Of a stretch of 64,000 nt of DNA, positions 10,112 through 22,173 are shown in pieces; position 1 is the stretch's first letter, and every line of letters begins with the position of its first letter. Made by a program: the position numbers and the translations under genes. The stretch lies in the NCBI RefSeq assembly GCF_025677645.1, contig NZ_CP106879.1, forward strand, positions 2,046,001-2,110,000, written 5' to 3'. The notes beneath the pieces were generated by a model, which had not been told where the DNA came from, made no database searches, and worked only from the letters and a program-made list of their open reading frames with translations. The DNA is from Curtobacterium poinsettiae. GTDB lineage: Bacteria; Actinomycetota; Actinomycetes; Actinomycetales; Microbacteriaceae.

Positions 10112-10675
10112 ATGGCCAACCCGCTGAAGAAGACGATGGTCTACCTCGGCCTCGCCGATGAGGAACTCGACTACGAGGACGAGCAGCAGGCCGAGCCCGC
10201 GCGCCAGGCCGCCGCGGCCGCCCCGGCGCCCGCCGAACCGCAGGAGGCCCCCGCCGCGGCAGCAGCCCCGGCGGCCGCTCCCGCAGCGGCTCCGGCTCCC
10301 ACCAAGACGCACACCCACCAGCGCGGCGCCCAGGTCACTCCGCTCCGCCGCTCGCACACGACCGCACAGAAGGCGACCCCGGTCCAGGAAATGAACGAGA
10401 TCCTCACCGTCCACCCGCGCGAGTACAAGGACGCCCAGTCCATCGCCGAGAGCTTCCGTGACGGCATCCCCGTCATCATCAACCTCTCGCAGATGACCGA
10501 GGGCGACGCCCGACGCATGATCGACTTCGCCTCGGGGCTGTCGCTCGGCCTGTTCGGCAAGATCGAGCGTGTCACGAACAAGGTCTTCCTCCTCTCCCCG
10601 GCGCACGTCGCAGTGAGCGGTGAGCCCGCTGAGGTAGAGTCCGACATCGAGGCGAACTTCTTCGCCCAGTCCTGA
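10112..10675 (+). CDS. sepF: Cell division protein SepF
   Basis: Membrane-associated FtsZ anchor and Z-ring organiser; in actinobacteria, which lack FtsA, it is the main link between FtsZ and the membrane. The product has 187 residues. The N-terminal [18 protein letters not shown] forms the amphipathic/short acidic region, a long Ala/Pro linker follows (about 25-75), and the C-terminal SepF domain begins near [20 protein letters not shown] and includes [14 protein letters not shown] and VFLLSPAHV. The ATG at 10112 has GGAGG at 10103-10107; an upstream extension to 10076 is unlikely. It lies in the usual ftsZ-yggS-sepF-yggT order. Confidence 0.95.
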   Translation: MANPLKKTMVYLGLADEELDYEDEQQAEPARQAAAAAPAPAEPQEAPAAAAAPAAAPAAAPAPTKTHTHQRGAQVTPLRRSHTTAQKATPVQEMNEILTVHPREYKDAQSIAESFRDGIPVIINLSQMTEGDARRMIDFASGLSLGLFGKIERVTNKVFLLSPAHVAVSGEPAEVESDIEANFFAQS

Positions 10676-10743
10676 GCCGTACCCGGCACACCCGCCCCTG
10701 AGCGTCGTCTGACGACGCTCGCCCGAGACGAGCGAGCCCCATC

Positions 10744-11040
10744 GTGTCCGTGATCCTAGGGATCATCTCCCTCGCGTTGCTCCTGTACTTCTTCGTGATG
10801 TGGGGGCGCTTCGCGCTCGACCTCGTGCAGAGCTTCAACCGTTCCTGGCGGCCGCGCGGGGGCATGCTGGTGGTGTCCGAGTTCGTCTACACGATCACGG
10901 ACCCGCCCATCCGAGCGGTGCGACGGGTCCTCCCGCCGCTCCGCCTGGGGCCGGTCGCGCTCGACTTCGGCTGGACGATCGTGATGCTCGTCGTCATCAT
11001 CGCCCGGTTCGTGGTCGCTGCTCTGGCACGCAGTATCTGA
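10744..11040 (+). CDS. YggT-family small membrane protein
   Basis: Small integral membrane protein of 98 residues with two hydrophobic segments (about 1-20 and 75-97) flanking a central cytosolic-like region that contains FNRSWRPRGGMLVVSEFVYTITDPP, the conserved YggT motif. Its biochemical role is not known; the family sits in division clusters across many bacteria. The GTG at 10744 is the only suitable start. It is separated from sepF by 68 bases and from divIVA by 185 bases. Confidence 0.88.
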   Translation: MSVILGIISLALLLYFFVMWGRFALDLVQSFNRSWRPRGGMLVVSEFVYTITDPPIRAVRRVLPPLRLGPVALDFGWTIVMLVVIIARFVVAALARSI

Positions 11041-11165
11041 GCGGACTCCCGTCCGCGACACGCGCCACGCCAGGCGCGGGTCACGGTTCCGCCCCGTCGT
11101 CGGTGTACGGTGGTCGGGATCGATGCCCGCTCCGGTGGCGCATCCGCACCGCACGGCGCGACTGG

Positions 11166-11171
11166 TACATT
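11166..11171 (+). promoter_or_regulatory. Candidate -10 element for divIVA
   Basis: TACATT at 11166-11171 fits an actinobacterial -10 (TAnnnT) and lies 54 bases before the divIVA ATG inside the 185-base gap after yggT. No convincing -35 was seen. Inferred from sequence only. Confidence 0.35.
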
Positions 11172-11225
11172 CGGTCGCACCGCACGCGGTTCCACACGTT
11201 CAGCAGTTCTATTGAGGTGACGGCA

Positions 11226-11906
11226 ATGGCTTTGACGCCGGAAGACGTAGTCAACAAGCGGTTCCAGCCGACGAAGTTCCGCGAGGGCTACGACCAGGAC
11301 GAGGTCGACGACTTCCTCGACGAGGTCGTGGTCGAGCTCCGTCGCCTGGCCGCGGAGAACGACGAGCTCCGCCAGCGCCTGCAGGCGGCCGAGTCGGCCC
11401 CGCAGCCGACGCAGGCCGAGCAGCCCGCTCCCGCCGCCGTGCCGGAGCCCACCCCGGCCCCGGTCGAGGCAGCACCGGAGCCCGCTCCGGTCGCCGCGGC
11501 GGCGCCGACCACCACGGTCCCCGCCGACGAGGACACCGAGGGCACCACGAACCTCCTGACCCTGGCGCGTCGTCTCCACGAGGAGCACGTCCGCGAGGGC
11601 ATCGAGAAGCGCGACGCGCTCATCGCCGAGGGCACGGCCCAGGCCGCTCGCCTGGTCTCCGAGGCCGAGGCGAAGCAGCGACAGATCATCGCCGACACCG
11701 AGAACACGAACCGTCAGCGTGTCGCGGTGCTCGAGCAGGAGCAGCGCCAGCTCGAGGGCAAGATCGACGAGCTCCGGACCTTCGAGCGCGACTACCGTGC
11801 GCAGCTCAAGAGCTACATCCAGGGGCAGCTCTCCGAGCTCGACTCCTCGGGCGAGCAGTCCGGTCTCACCCCGGCGCCGGCTTCGGCGCAGGGCTTCGGC
11901 AACTGA
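11226..11906 (+). CDS. divIVA: DivIVA-family polar growth/septum-placement protein (Wag31)
   Basis: Coiled-coil scaffold that recognises curved membrane at poles and septa; in actinobacteria it directs polar growth. The product has 226 residues. The N-terminal DivIVA domain (MALTPEDVVNKRFQPTKF, with YDQDEVDDFLDEV) covers residues 1-60. A Pro/Ala/Glu/Gln-rich linker (about 58-105) follows, and a long coiled coil from about 110 (LLTLARRLHEEHVREGIEK) continues to near the C-terminus. The ATG at 11226 is preceded by a GAGGTGA ribosome site. The open frame continues upstream to 10800 across yggT but is a shadow there. Confidence 0.95.
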   Translation: MALTPEDVVNKRFQPTKFREGYDQDEVDDFLDEVVVELRRLAAENDELRQRLQAAESAPQPTQAEQPAPAAVPEPTPAPVEAAPEPAPVAAAAPTTTVPADEDTEGTTNLLTLARRLHEEHVREGIEKRDALIAEGTAQAARLVSEAEAKQRQIIADTENTNRQRVAVLEQEQRQLEGKIDELRTFERDYRAQLKSYIQGQLSELDSSGEQSGLTPAPASAQGFGN

Positions 11907-11908
11907 CG

Positions 11909-12577
11909 TTGTCGCGACCAGCATCACGAGCGAAGGTCAGTGTCCGCGCGATCGCGGCACTGGCCTTCGCCGCTGTCGTGGTGGTGGCGTTCGACCAGGT
12001 CGCCAAGACGCTGGTCGTCGCGAACCTGCCGTACGGCACCCCCGTCCCGGTCCTCGGCGGGGCGTTGCAGTTCCTGTACGTCCGGAACCCGGGGGCTGCG
12101 TTCTCGTTCGCGGTGAACATGACCTGGGTGTTCTCGGTCATCTCGGCCGCGGTCGTCGTCGCGATCATCGTGTACTCGCGTCGCATCCGGTCGATGTGGT
12201 GGGCCGTCGTGCTCGGCATGCTGCTCGGCGGCGCGATGGGCAACCTGCTCGACCGGCTCTTCCGTGAGCCCGGCTTCGGACGGGGCCACGTCGTCGACTT
12301 CATCTCGACGCCGTGGATGATGCCGGCGATCTACAACGTCGCCGACTCCTTCATCTGCATCAGCATGGTGGTCTTCGTGCTGCTGGTGATCCTCGGGGTG
12401 AACCTCGACGGCACCCGCACGCTCTCGGCCAAGCGCCAGGCGCAGGTCGACGCGGCGGAGCCGCTCGACAGCGGGGCCGCGTTCTCGTCGGCCGATGCCG
12501 CTCTCGACGAGCCGACCCGCGCCTCCAGGCCGGAGGACCGCGACCGTCGTGACACGCTGGGCCACGACGCCACGTGA
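11909..12577 (+). CDS. lspA: Lipoprotein signal peptidase (signal peptidase II)
   Basis: Membrane aspartyl protease that cleaves prolipoproteins before the lipid-modified cysteine. The product is 222 residues, longer than the usual 160-170 because of an acidic/Ala-rich C-terminal tail after about residue 170. Four membrane segments and the family motifs are visible: [10 protein letters not shown] (about 54-63), GNLLDRLF (about 111), HVVDFI and YNVADSFI, which carry the two catalytic aspartates. The start is a TTG at 11909, two bases after the divIVA stop; no better start was found. The last bases overlap the GTG of the next gene. Confidence 0.92.
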   Translation: MSRPASRAKVSVRAIAALAFAAVVVVAFDQVAKTLVVANLPYGTPVPVLGGALQFLYVRNPGAAFSFAVNMTWVFSVISAAVVVAIIVYSRRIRSMWWAVVLGMLLGGAMGNLLDRLFREPGFGRGHVVDFISTPWMMPAIYNVADSFICISMVVFVLLVILGVNLDGTRTLSAKRQAQVDAAEPLDSGAAFSSADAALDEPTRASRPEDRDRRDTLGHDAT

Positions 12578-13503
12578 GCGAATCGCGTTCTCTGCCCGTG
12601 CCCGACGGGCTCGCCGGTGAGCGTGTCGACGCAGCCATCGCGAAGCTCCTCGGTTTCAGCCGGTCGTTCGCCGCCGACGTCGTCGCCGCCGGTGGCGTCC
12701 GCGTCGACGGTGTGCCCGTCGACAAGTCGGACCGGCTGCACGCCGACTCCTGGCTCGAGGTCGAGTGGACCCCGAAGGAGCCGCCGCGCATCGTTCCGGC
12801 GGCCGTGCCGGGCATGACCATCGTGCACGACGACGAGGACATCGTCGTCGTGGACAAGCCCGTCGGCGTCGCCGCGCACCCCTCGCCGGGGTGGGACGGG
12901 CCGACCGTGCCCGGGGGCCTGGCCGCCGCCGGTTTCACGATCGCGACGTCCGGCGCCGCTGAACGTGCCGGGATCGTGCACCGGCTCGACGTCGGGACCT
13001 CGGGTCTGATGGTGGTCGCGAAGACCGAGCTGGCGTACACGCACCTCAAGCGGGCGTTCAAGGAGCGCACGGTCGAGAAGGTCTACCACGCACTCGCGCA
13101 GGGCCACCCCGATCCGACCTCGGGCACGATCGACGCCCCCATCGGCCGGCATCCCTCGAGCGATTGGAAGTTCGCGGTCACGTCGGAGGGCAAGCCGAGC
13201 GTCACCCACTACGAGACGCTCGAGGCCTTCCGCGCCGCGACCCTGCTCGAGGTGCACCTGGAGACCGGGCGCACCCACCAGATCCGGGTGCACATGGCGG
13301 CGACACGCCATCCGCTCGTCGGGGACACGATGTACGGCGCCGACCCGGTGCTGGCGGCCGAGCTCGGACTGACGCGCCAGTGGCTCGACGCGGTCCGGCT
13401 GGGCTTCGACCACCCCCGCACGGGCGAGTGGGTGTCGTTCGAGGCGCAGTACCCGGACGACCTGCAGGCAGCGCTCGAGCAGATCCGGAGCGCGTCGCTC
13501 TGA
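12574..13503 (+). CDS. RluA/RluD-type RNA pseudouridine synthase
   Basis: Enzyme that isomerises uridine to pseudouridine, most likely in 23S rRNA. The product has 309 residues. An N-terminal S4-like RNA-binding domain ([20 protein letters not shown]) is followed by the catalytic domain with [16 protein letters not shown] at about 134-149, whose aspartate is the family's catalytic residue, and with [13 protein letters not shown] (about 230) further on. The GTG at 12574 overlaps the lspA stop by four bases. lspA followed by an RluD-type gene is a very common pairing. RluD rather than another RluA-type enzyme is likely but the target base cannot be read from sequence. Confidence 0.92.
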   Translation: MSESRSLPVPDGLAGERVDAAIAKLLGFSRSFAADVVAAGGVRVDGVPVDKSDRLHADSWLEVEWTPKEPPRIVPAAVPGMTIVHDDEDIVVVDKPVGVAAHPSPGWDGPTVPGGLAAAGFTIATSGAAERAGIVHRLDVGTSGLMVVAKTELAYTHLKRAFKERTVEKVYHALAQGHPDPTSGTIDAPIGRHPSSDWKFAVTSEGKPSVTHYETLEAFRAATLLEVHLETGRTHQIRVHMAATRHPLVGDTMYGADPVLAAELGLTRQWLDAVRLGFDHPRTGEWVSFEAQYPDDLQAALEQIRSASL

Positions 13504-13644
13504 CGCGCCCGGCGGCTTGCGCCGAGGGGTCGCGAACCGTCGGCTGCGGCGCCGCCAGGCGACGCCTTCTGTCCCCGCGGCGGTCGGCCCGCGGCGTGTC
13601 CTGCCCCCTCGGCGGCGCGCCCCGCGCGTGTCGCCATCCGATGC

Positions 13645-13688
13645 CGGACGGGAGGCACGGTGCGGCCCCGCCCCGCGCCTCCCGTCCG
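13645..13688. terminator. Hairpin in the gap before dnaE
   Basis: Arms CGGACGGGAGGC (13645-13656) and GCCTCCCGTCCG (13677-13688) form a 12-bp stem with a 20-base GC-rich loop. It lies in the 264-base gap between the pseudouridine synthase gene and dnaE. The 11-base core of the arm recurs in the palindrome after zwf. A terminator role is inferred; no T-run follows. Confidence 0.5.
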
Positions 13689-13722
13689 CCCCGACGCGCG
13701 CGGGAATGTGGGCGGCCGCGGT

Positions 13723-13728
13723 TAGGCT
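13723..13728 (+). promoter_or_regulatory. Candidate -10 element for dnaE
   Basis: TAGGCT at 13723-13728 lies 39 bases before the dnaE GTG and downstream of the hairpin, where a new transcription unit would be expected to begin. A -35 is not obvious. Confidence 0.35.
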
Positions 13729-13767
13729 GTTCCCACACCGCAGCACACCGTACGAACCGGAGGTTCC

Positions 13768-17298
<3,531 letters not shown>

Positions 17299-17309
17299 GA
17301 GCGTCGACC

Positions 17310-17660
17310 ATGGCCGGTCACCGGATCTTCGGGACGCCCGTCGCGGACGTCTACGGGCACTACCTGGCGAAGGTGGAGCGGAAGGGCCACACGAAGGCGG
17401 AGCTCGACACCGTCATCGAGTGGTTGACCGGCTTCGGCGACCGGGCGCTCGCGCAGCACCTGGCCGACCGGACCACGTTCGAGGACTTCTTCGCCGGCGC
17501 GCACCTCAACCCGAACGCCCCGCTCATCACCGGGGTGATCTGCGGGGTGCGGATCGAGGAGCTCGACGACCCGCTCATGCGGCAGATCCGGTACCTCGAC
17601 AAGCTCGTCGACGAGGTCGCCAAGGGCCGGCCGATGGTGAAGATCCTGCGGACGGCGTGA
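17310..17660 (+). CDS. DUF2200 family protein
   Basis: Small soluble protein of 116 residues matching the DUF2200 family along its whole length: HRIFGTPVADVYGHYLAKVERKG, then EWLTGF, then NAPLITGVICGVRIEEL and LMRQIRYLDKLVDELAKG-like ending (here LVDEVAKGRPMVKILR). No catalytic motif is apparent and the function is unknown. It starts at an ATG 11 bases after dnaE and its stop overlaps the GTG of the following phosphotransferase, so the three genes may be co-transcribed. Confidence 0.85.
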   Translation: MAGHRIFGTPVADVYGHYLAKVERKGHTKAELDTVIEWLTGFGDRALAQHLADRTTFEDFFAGAHLNPNAPLITGVICGVRIEELDDPLMRQIRYLDKLVDEVAKGRPMVKILRTA

Positions 17661-18499
17661 CCGACGGCCAGCCGGCGCCGCACGTCCTCCGGGCGTTCGG
17701 CGTGCACGACCGGCCGATCGAGCGCCTCGGCGGCGGGCGGGGACGCACGTGGCGCGCCGGGGACGTCGTCCTCCGCCCGTCCGGTGACCGCCTGGAGGCC
17801 CGGTGGCGGTCCGCCACGTTGGCGCGGCTCGTCCACACGGCCGGGTTCCGGACGCCGCGCCCGGTCGCCGCCACGTCGGGGGACTGGGTCGTGGACGCCG
17901 GCGCCAGCGTCAGCACCGGTGACGACGGTTGGGAAGCCTGGCGGTGGGTCGACGGTCGCACCGACCCCACGCGCGTGGACGAGGTGATCGCCGCGGGTGC
18001 CGCGTTCCACCGCGCGATCGCCCACCTGCCACGCCCCGAGTTCCTCGACCACCGCGACGAGCCCTGGAGTCGGGCGGACCGCATGGCCTGGGGCGGAACA
18101 GCCCTGCCCGACGAGCCGACGCTGGACCGCCTGGCGGCGACGTTCCGGCCGGTGACGTCCCCGTCGCAGCTCGTCCACGGCGACCTGCTCGGCAACGTGC
18201 TCTTCACGCCGGGGGAGCCGCCCACGGTGTTCGACTGGGCACCGTACTGGCGCCCGGCGGGCTTCGGCGCAGCGATCGCCGCGGTCGATGCGGTGTGCTG
18301 GCACGGGGTCGACGCGAGTCGGCTCGGCGTGCTCGGCTCCGACGTCGCGGAGTGGCCGCAGCTGCTCGTCCGTGCGCTGGCGTTCCGGATCGCCACGCTG
18401 CACCTGCTCGACGCGTGGGACCCCGACCAGACGGCTCGCCACCGGCCCGTGGTCGACGCGGTCGTGCAGCACGCCGCCGGTACGCTGGAGGCCTCATGA
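17657..18499 (+). CDS. Aminoglycoside phosphotransferase-like (APH/choline kinase fold) protein
   Basis: Product of 280 residues with the eukaryotic-protein-kinase-like APH fold. The catalytic loop is HGDLLGNVLF near residues 175-184 (H-x-D-x4-N) and the metal-binding aspartate is in VFDWAPYWRP (about 193). A short N-terminal lobe has FGVHDRPIERLGGGRGRTWRAGDVVLRPS in place of a classic P-loop lysine region. The substrate cannot be inferred; resistance is not implied. The GTG at 17657 overlaps the DUF2200 stop, and the stop overlaps the hisD ATG, so it is translationally coupled on both sides. It resembles actinobacterial phosphotransferases found near core genes. Confidence 0.8.
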   Translation: MTDGQPAPHVLRAFGVHDRPIERLGGGRGRTWRAGDVVLRPSGDRLEARWRSATLARLVHTAGFRTPRPVAATSGDWVVDAGASVSTGDDGWEAWRWVDGRTDPTRVDEVIAAGAAFHRAIAHLPRPEFLDHRDEPWSRADRMAWGGTALPDEPTLDRLAATFRPVTSPSQLVHGDLLGNVLFTPGEPPTVFDWAPYWRPAGFGAAIAAVDAVCWHGVDASRLGVLGSDVAEWPQLLVRALAFRIATLHLLDAWDPDQTARHRPVVDAVVQHAAGTLEAS

Positions 18500-19803
18500 T
18501 GCATCGAATCGACCTCCGCGGCGGCCTCCCCGCCCGTGCCGAACTCCTCCGACTCATGCCCCGCGCCGCGGGTGACGTGACGCACGCGGTCGACGCTGCG
18601 CGCGAGTTGATCGAGGACGTCCGACACCGCGGGGCCGCGGCCCTGCACGACCAGGCCGAGCGCTTCGACGGCGGGGCCCCTGCGAACGTCCGGGTCCCCG
18701 CTGCCGAGATCACCGCCGCCGTGGCCGGGCTCACCCCCGAGGTCCGAGCGGCACTGGACGAGGCCATCCGCCGCGTCCGGGCCGCGAGTGCCGCGCAGAT
18801 CCCCGCCCCGTCCGTGACCACACTTGCCGACGGCGCCGAGGTCCACCAGCGCTGGCAGCCGATGCGCCGCGTGGGGCTCTACGTGCCCGGTGGCAAGGCC
18901 GTCTACCCGTCCAGCGTCGTGATGAACGTCGTCGCAGCCCAGGTCGCGGGCGTGCCCTCGATCGCCCTCGTGTCGCCGCCGCAGCGCGACCACGGCGGAG
19001 CGGTGCACCCGACGATCCTCGCCGCGGCGGGGCTCCTCGGCGTCGACGAGGTCTACGCGATGGGCGGCGCCGGAGCCGTCGGCGCTCTGGCGTACGGCGT
19101 CGCCGAGATCGACCTCGAGCCGGTCGACCTGGTCACCGGGCCGGGCAACAACTACGTCGCCGCCGCGAAGCGACTGGTGCGCGGTGTGGTGGGCATCGAC
19201 TCCGAGGCCGGCGCGACCGAGATCCTCGTGATCGCGGACGACACCGCCGACGCCGGGTTCGTGGCCGCCGACCTCATTAGCCAGGCCGAGCACGACGAGC
19301 AGGCCGGCAGCGTGCTGGTGACGACGTCCGCGGCGTTCGCCGACGCGGTGGAGGAGGCCATCCCGGAGCGCACGGCGGTGCTCGGGACGGCTGCGCGCCT
19401 CCAGGCCGCCCTGGACGGACCGCAGTCCGCGATCGTCCTGGTGGACTCGCTGAGCGACGCGGCGACCGTGAGCAACGCCTACGGACCGGAACACCTCGAG
19501 ATCCAGACGGTCGACGACGACGCGGTGCTGGCCGACATCGACGCCGCCGGCGCGGTGTTCGTCGGGCCGACCACGCCGGTGAGCCTGGGGGACTACCTGG
19601 CCGGGTCCAACCACGTGCTGCCGACCGGCGGCCAGGCCCGCTTCGGGTCCGGGCTGTCCGCGTCGACGTTCCTGCGACCCCAGCAGATCGTCCGGTACAC
19701 GCCCGAGGCCCTGGCCGAGGTCGCGCCGCACATCGTCGCCCTGTCCACCGAGGAGCAGCTCCCCGCGCACGGGGCCGCCGTGACGGAGCGCACGAACCGA
19801 TAG
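18496..19803 (+). CDS. hisD: Histidinol dehydrogenase
   Basis: Zinc- and NAD-dependent enzyme that oxidises L-histidinol to L-histidine in the last two steps of histidine synthesis. The 435-residue product has normal length. Motifs are [20 protein letters not shown] (about 119-138), [13 protein letters not shown] (about 191), [14 protein letters not shown] (about 213) with the NAD region, [15 protein letters not shown] (about 259) with a zinc ligand and catalytic Glu/His region, and YGPEHLEI (about 331). The first of two adjacent ATGs (18496, 18499) overlaps the preceding stop and has GGAG at 18487-18490. No other his genes are in the window, so the rest of the pathway lies elsewhere. Confidence 0.97.
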   Translation: MMHRIDLRGGLPARAELLRLMPRAAGDVTHAVDAARELIEDVRHRGAAALHDQAERFDGGAPANVRVPAAEITAAVAGLTPEVRAALDEAIRRVRAASAAQIPAPSVTTLADGAEVHQRWQPMRRVGLYVPGGKAVYPSSVVMNVVAAQVAGVPSIALVSPPQRDHGGAVHPTILAAAGLLGVDEVYAMGGAGAVGALAYGVAEIDLEPVDLVTGPGNNYVAAAKRLVRGVVGIDSEAGATEILVIADDTADAGFVAADLISQAEHDEQAGSVLVTTSAAFADAVEEAIPERTAVLGTAARLQAALDGPQSAIVLVDSLSDAATVSNAYGPEHLEIQTVDDDAVLADIDAAGAVFVGPTTPVSLGDYLAGSNHVLPTGGQARFGSGLSASTFLRPQQIVRYTPEALAEVAPHIVALSTEEQLPAHGAAVTERTNR

Positions 19804-19816
19804 CCTGGGGAACGAC

Positions 19817-20317
19817 ATGTTCTGCCCCTTCTGCCGCCACCCGGACTCCCGCGTCGTCGACTCACGGACGAGCGACGACGGAACCTCCATCCGCCGCCGT
19901 CGACAGTGCCCCAACTGCGGTCGACGGTTCTCGACCACCGAGACCGCGTCGCTCAACGTCGTGAAGCGCAACGGTGTCACCGAGCCGTTCAGCCGCGACA
20001 AGATCGTCTCCGGCGTGCGCAAAGCGTGCCAGGGGCGCCCGGTCACCGACGGTGACCTGGCCGTGCTCGCACAGCGCGTCGAGGAGACCGTACGGTCCTC
20101 CGGATCGAGCCAGATCGACGCGAACGACATCGGCCTCGCGATCCTCGCGCCCCTGCGGGAGCTCGACGAGGTCGCCTACCTGCGGTTCGCGAGCGTGTAC
20201 CAGGCGTTCGACTCGCTCGAGGACTTCGAGGACGCCATCGGCCAGCTCCGCCGCGACCACCACACGGCGTCCGACACGGCCGCCGGGTCGTCCACACCGT
20301 CCGGCACGCGCGCGTGA
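19817..20317 (+). CDS. nrdR: Transcriptional repressor NrdR
   Basis: Zinc-ribbon and ATP-cone repressor of ribonucleotide reductase genes. The product has 166 residues. Four zinc cysteines are visible in MFCPFC and CPNC (about 2-5 and 34-37), flanked by SRVVDSR and [17 protein letters not shown]. The ATP-cone domain follows from about residue 49 ([16 protein letters not shown]) to about 140. It lies 13 bases after hisD; TAGCCT at 19801-19806 could serve as a -10 that gives a very short leader. Its stop overlaps the pyrD GTG. Target NrdR boxes were not seen in this window. Confidence 0.96.
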   Translation: MFCPFCRHPDSRVVDSRTSDDGTSIRRRRQCPNCGRRFSTTETASLNVVKRNGVTEPFSRDKIVSGVRKACQGRPVTDGDLAVLAQRVEETVRSSGSSQIDANDIGLAILAPLRELDEVAYLRFASVYQAFDSLEDFEDAIGQLRRDHHTASDTAAGSSTPSGTRA

Positions 20318-21390
20318 GCGGCATCGCCGAACGCATCGTGCGCGGCGGCTACCGCGTCGTGTTCCGGTCCGTGTTCGCGAACATGGACCCGGAACGTGCC
20401 CACCACCTGGCGTTCGCCGTGATCGCGGGGCTGCCTCGCGTGCCCTTCCTGAGCGGGGTCGTCGAACGCTTCTGCCGTCCCGCAGCGGCCGACGGCGTCA
20501 CCACGATGGGCATCCACTTCCCGTCGCGCTTCGGCCTGGCGGCAGGGTTCGACAAGGACGCCCGCGGCATCGCCGGTCTCGGCCTGCTCGGCTTCGGCCA
20601 CGTCGAGGTCGGCACCATCACCGCCAAGCCGCAGCCCGGCAACGAGCGCCCGCGCCTGTTCCGGCTGATCGGCGACCGCGCCCTGATCAACCGCATGGGC
20701 TTCAACAACCACGGCGCCGCTGCGGCCGCCCGACGCCTCGAGCGTGCCCGCCGCAACCCCGGTCGCCCCGTCATCGGCGTGAACATCGGCAAGAGCCGGG
20801 TCGTCTCCGTCGAGGACGCCATCGACGACTACCTCGAGTCCACCCGTCGGCTCGCGACGTTCGCGGACTACCTGGCGGTCAACGTCAGCTCGCCGAACAC
20901 GCCCGGTCTGCGCGGACTGCAGGAAATCGACCAGCTCCGACCGCTGCTGTCCGCGGTGCGTGACGCCGCCGGCCGGACTCCGGTGCTCGTCAAGATCGCA
21001 CCGGACCTGACCGACGAGCAGATCGACGCGATCGCGGGCCTCGCGGTCGAGCTCGGCCTGGCCGGGGTGATCGCCAACAACACGACGATCTCCCGCGACG
21101 GGCTGACCGCGGATCCGTCCGACGTCGAGGCGATGGGTGCCGGGGGACTCTCCGGTGCGCCGCTCGCCGCCCGCTCGCTCGAGGTGCTGCGTCGCGTCCG
21201 CGCCGCGGTGCCCGCCGACTTCTGCGTCATCGCCGTCGGTGGTGTGACCACCGAGCAGGACGTGCAGGACCGCATCGACGCCGGAGCCACGCTCGTGCAG
21301 GGCTACACGGCGTTCCTCTACGAGGGACCGACCTGGGCGGCGCGCATCAACCGGCTGCGCCGTCGGCGGCTGCGCCGCGCCGCGCGGTAG
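20314..21390 (+). CDS. pyrD: Dihydroorotate dehydrogenase (quinone), class 2
   Basis: Membrane-associated FMN enzyme that oxidises dihydroorotate to orotate with quinone as acceptor, in pyrimidine synthesis. The product has 358 residues. The N-terminal helical extension (about 1-45) that is typical of class 2 precedes the TIM barrel. Motifs are [13 protein letters not shown] (about 75-87), GVNIGKS (about 155), [14 protein letters not shown] (about 189) with the catalytic serine position, [10 protein letters not shown] (about 255), GGLSGAPL and [12 protein letters not shown] near the C-terminus. The GTG at 20314 overlaps the nrdR stop (GTGA). The C-terminus is unusually Arg-rich. Confidence 0.96.
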   Translation: MSGIAERIVRGGYRVVFRSVFANMDPERAHHLAFAVIAGLPRVPFLSGVVERFCRPAAADGVTTMGIHFPSRFGLAAGFDKDARGIAGLGLLGFGHVEVGTITAKPQPGNERPRLFRLIGDRALINRMGFNNHGAAAAARRLERARRNPGRPVIGVNIGKSRVVSVEDAIDDYLESTRRLATFADYLAVNVSSPNTPGLRGLQEIDQLRPLLSAVRDAAGRTPVLVKIAPDLTDEQIDAIAGLAVELGLAGVIANNTTISRDGLTADPSDVEAMGAGGLSGAPLAARSLEVLRRVRAAVPADFCVIAVGGVTTEQDVQDRIDAGATLVQGYTAFLYEGPTWAARINRLRRRRLRRAAR

Positions 21391-21409
21391 CCGCGCGCCA
21401 CTGCGCCGC

Positions 21410-21466
21410 CGAGTGAGCAGAACACGCCGTGGCTCGCCGATCGACCCGTCGTGTTCTGCTCACTCG
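21410..21466. repeat. Inverted repeat with GTGAGCAGA arms (copy 1)
   Basis: A perfect 17-bp inverted repeat: CGAGTGAGCAGAACACG (21410-21426) and its complement at 21450-21466, with a 23-base spacer. It lies between the convergent genes pyrD and the DUF3043 gene, just before a second strong palindrome. The inner GTGAGCAGA core recurs in the repeat at 49516-49568. It may be a bidirectional terminator or a member of a dispersed repeat family. Confidence 0.7.
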
Positions 21467-21493
21467 ATACCGATGTCGGGCGGGGGAGCGGGA

Positions 21494-21535
21494 ACGACGA
21501 AGCGCCGCCCGGCATGCCGGGCGGCGCTTCGTCGT
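21494..21535. terminator. 42-base perfect palindrome, bidirectional terminator
   Basis: The stretch is perfectly self-complementary around GCATGC (21512-21517): a 21-bp stem beginning ACGACGAAGCGCCGCCC. It ends ten bases from the stop of the minus-strand DUF3043 gene and serves the convergent pair. There is no T-run, as is usual for terminators in this GC range. Confidence 0.75.
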
Positions 21536-21545
21536 GTGCGTGTGG

Positions 21546-22121
21546 CTAGAGCGTGGGGTACTGCCCACGCCGGACCTGGGGCTTCGGCAGCCGCAGGAAG
21601 CGCAGCTGCCACGCCCGCGTGAGGATGTAGAGGAACGTGCCGCGCTGGAACTCGCCGAACTTGGTGGTGAGCTTGCGGCGGAGCGACAGCCACAGCACCA
21701 CGCAGTCGATGATGAACAGCGCCACGAACGCCCACACCAGCAGGAGCGAGTAGGACGCGATCACGGTCTGCGCGGCAGCGAACCCGACGATCAGGAACAG
21801 CACGAGCACGGGCATCATGACCTCGCCGACGTTCCATCGGGCGTCGATCCAGTCGCGGACGAAACGTCGCTGCTCACCGCGGTCCTTCGCCGGCAGGTAG
21901 CGCTCCTCGCCGTTGGCCATGCCGACCCGGGCACGCTCGCGCTCGGAGTTGAGACGCGCGCGGGCGGCCTTCTTGTCGACCGGCGTGTTGCCCACGAGGG
22001 GGCGGCGGTTCGCTGCCTCTCGCTCGCGGCGGGACGGCGTGGGGCGGCCCTTGCCCCGCTCGAGGAGCTCGGCCTCGGTCGGGTCGACGGTCGTGTTGGT
22101 CTTGGGGGCTGCCTTCGCCAC
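21546..22121 (-). CDS. DUF3043 family membrane protein
   Basis: Actinobacterial membrane protein of 191 residues and unknown function. The N-terminal half is basic and hydrophilic, with PTPSRREREAANRRPLVG (about 27-44), the DUF3043 hallmark, and a conserved RFVRDWIDARWNVGEVMMP (about 86). Two hydrophobic segments follow at about 104-124 and 127-147, then a basic tail. The start is a GTG; TAGGAA occupies positions -12 to -7 from it, consistent with a leaderless or near-leaderless message. It is divergent from the M20 peptidase gene with only 52 bases between them and convergent with pyrD. Confidence 0.85.
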   Translation of the reverse strand: MAKAAPKTNTTVDPTEAELLERGKGRPTPSRREREAANRRPLVGNTPVDKKAARARLNSERERARVGMANGEERYLPAKDRGEQRRFVRDWIDARWNVGEVMMPVLVLFLIVGFAAAQTVIASYSLLLVWAFVALFIIDCVVLWLSLRRKLTTKFGEFQRGTFLYILTRAWQLRFLRLPKPQVRRGQYPTL

Positions 22122-22160
22122 GGTGCGTTCCTAACGGCGGTGTGCGTGCGGGATCTCCTC

Positions 22161-22166
22161 TAGATT
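22161..22166 (+). promoter_or_regulatory. Candidate leaderless -10 for the M20 peptidase gene
   Basis: TAGATT at 22161-22166 is a good TAnnnT hexamer ending eight bases before the ATG at 22174, so transcription would begin at or next to the start codon. No Shine-Dalgarno sequence is present. Inferred from spacing. Confidence 0.45.
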
Positions 22167-22173
22167 ACCGGGC

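Noticed and set aside
17657..18499. Antibiotic resistance aminoglycoside phosphotransferase
   Set aside because: Only the general fold motifs are visible and the gene is coupled to hisD in a core region; no evidence for resistance.
21429..22163. Plus-strand open frame opposite the DUF3043 gene
   Set aside because: It begins in the inverted repeat and is antisense to a recognised gene.
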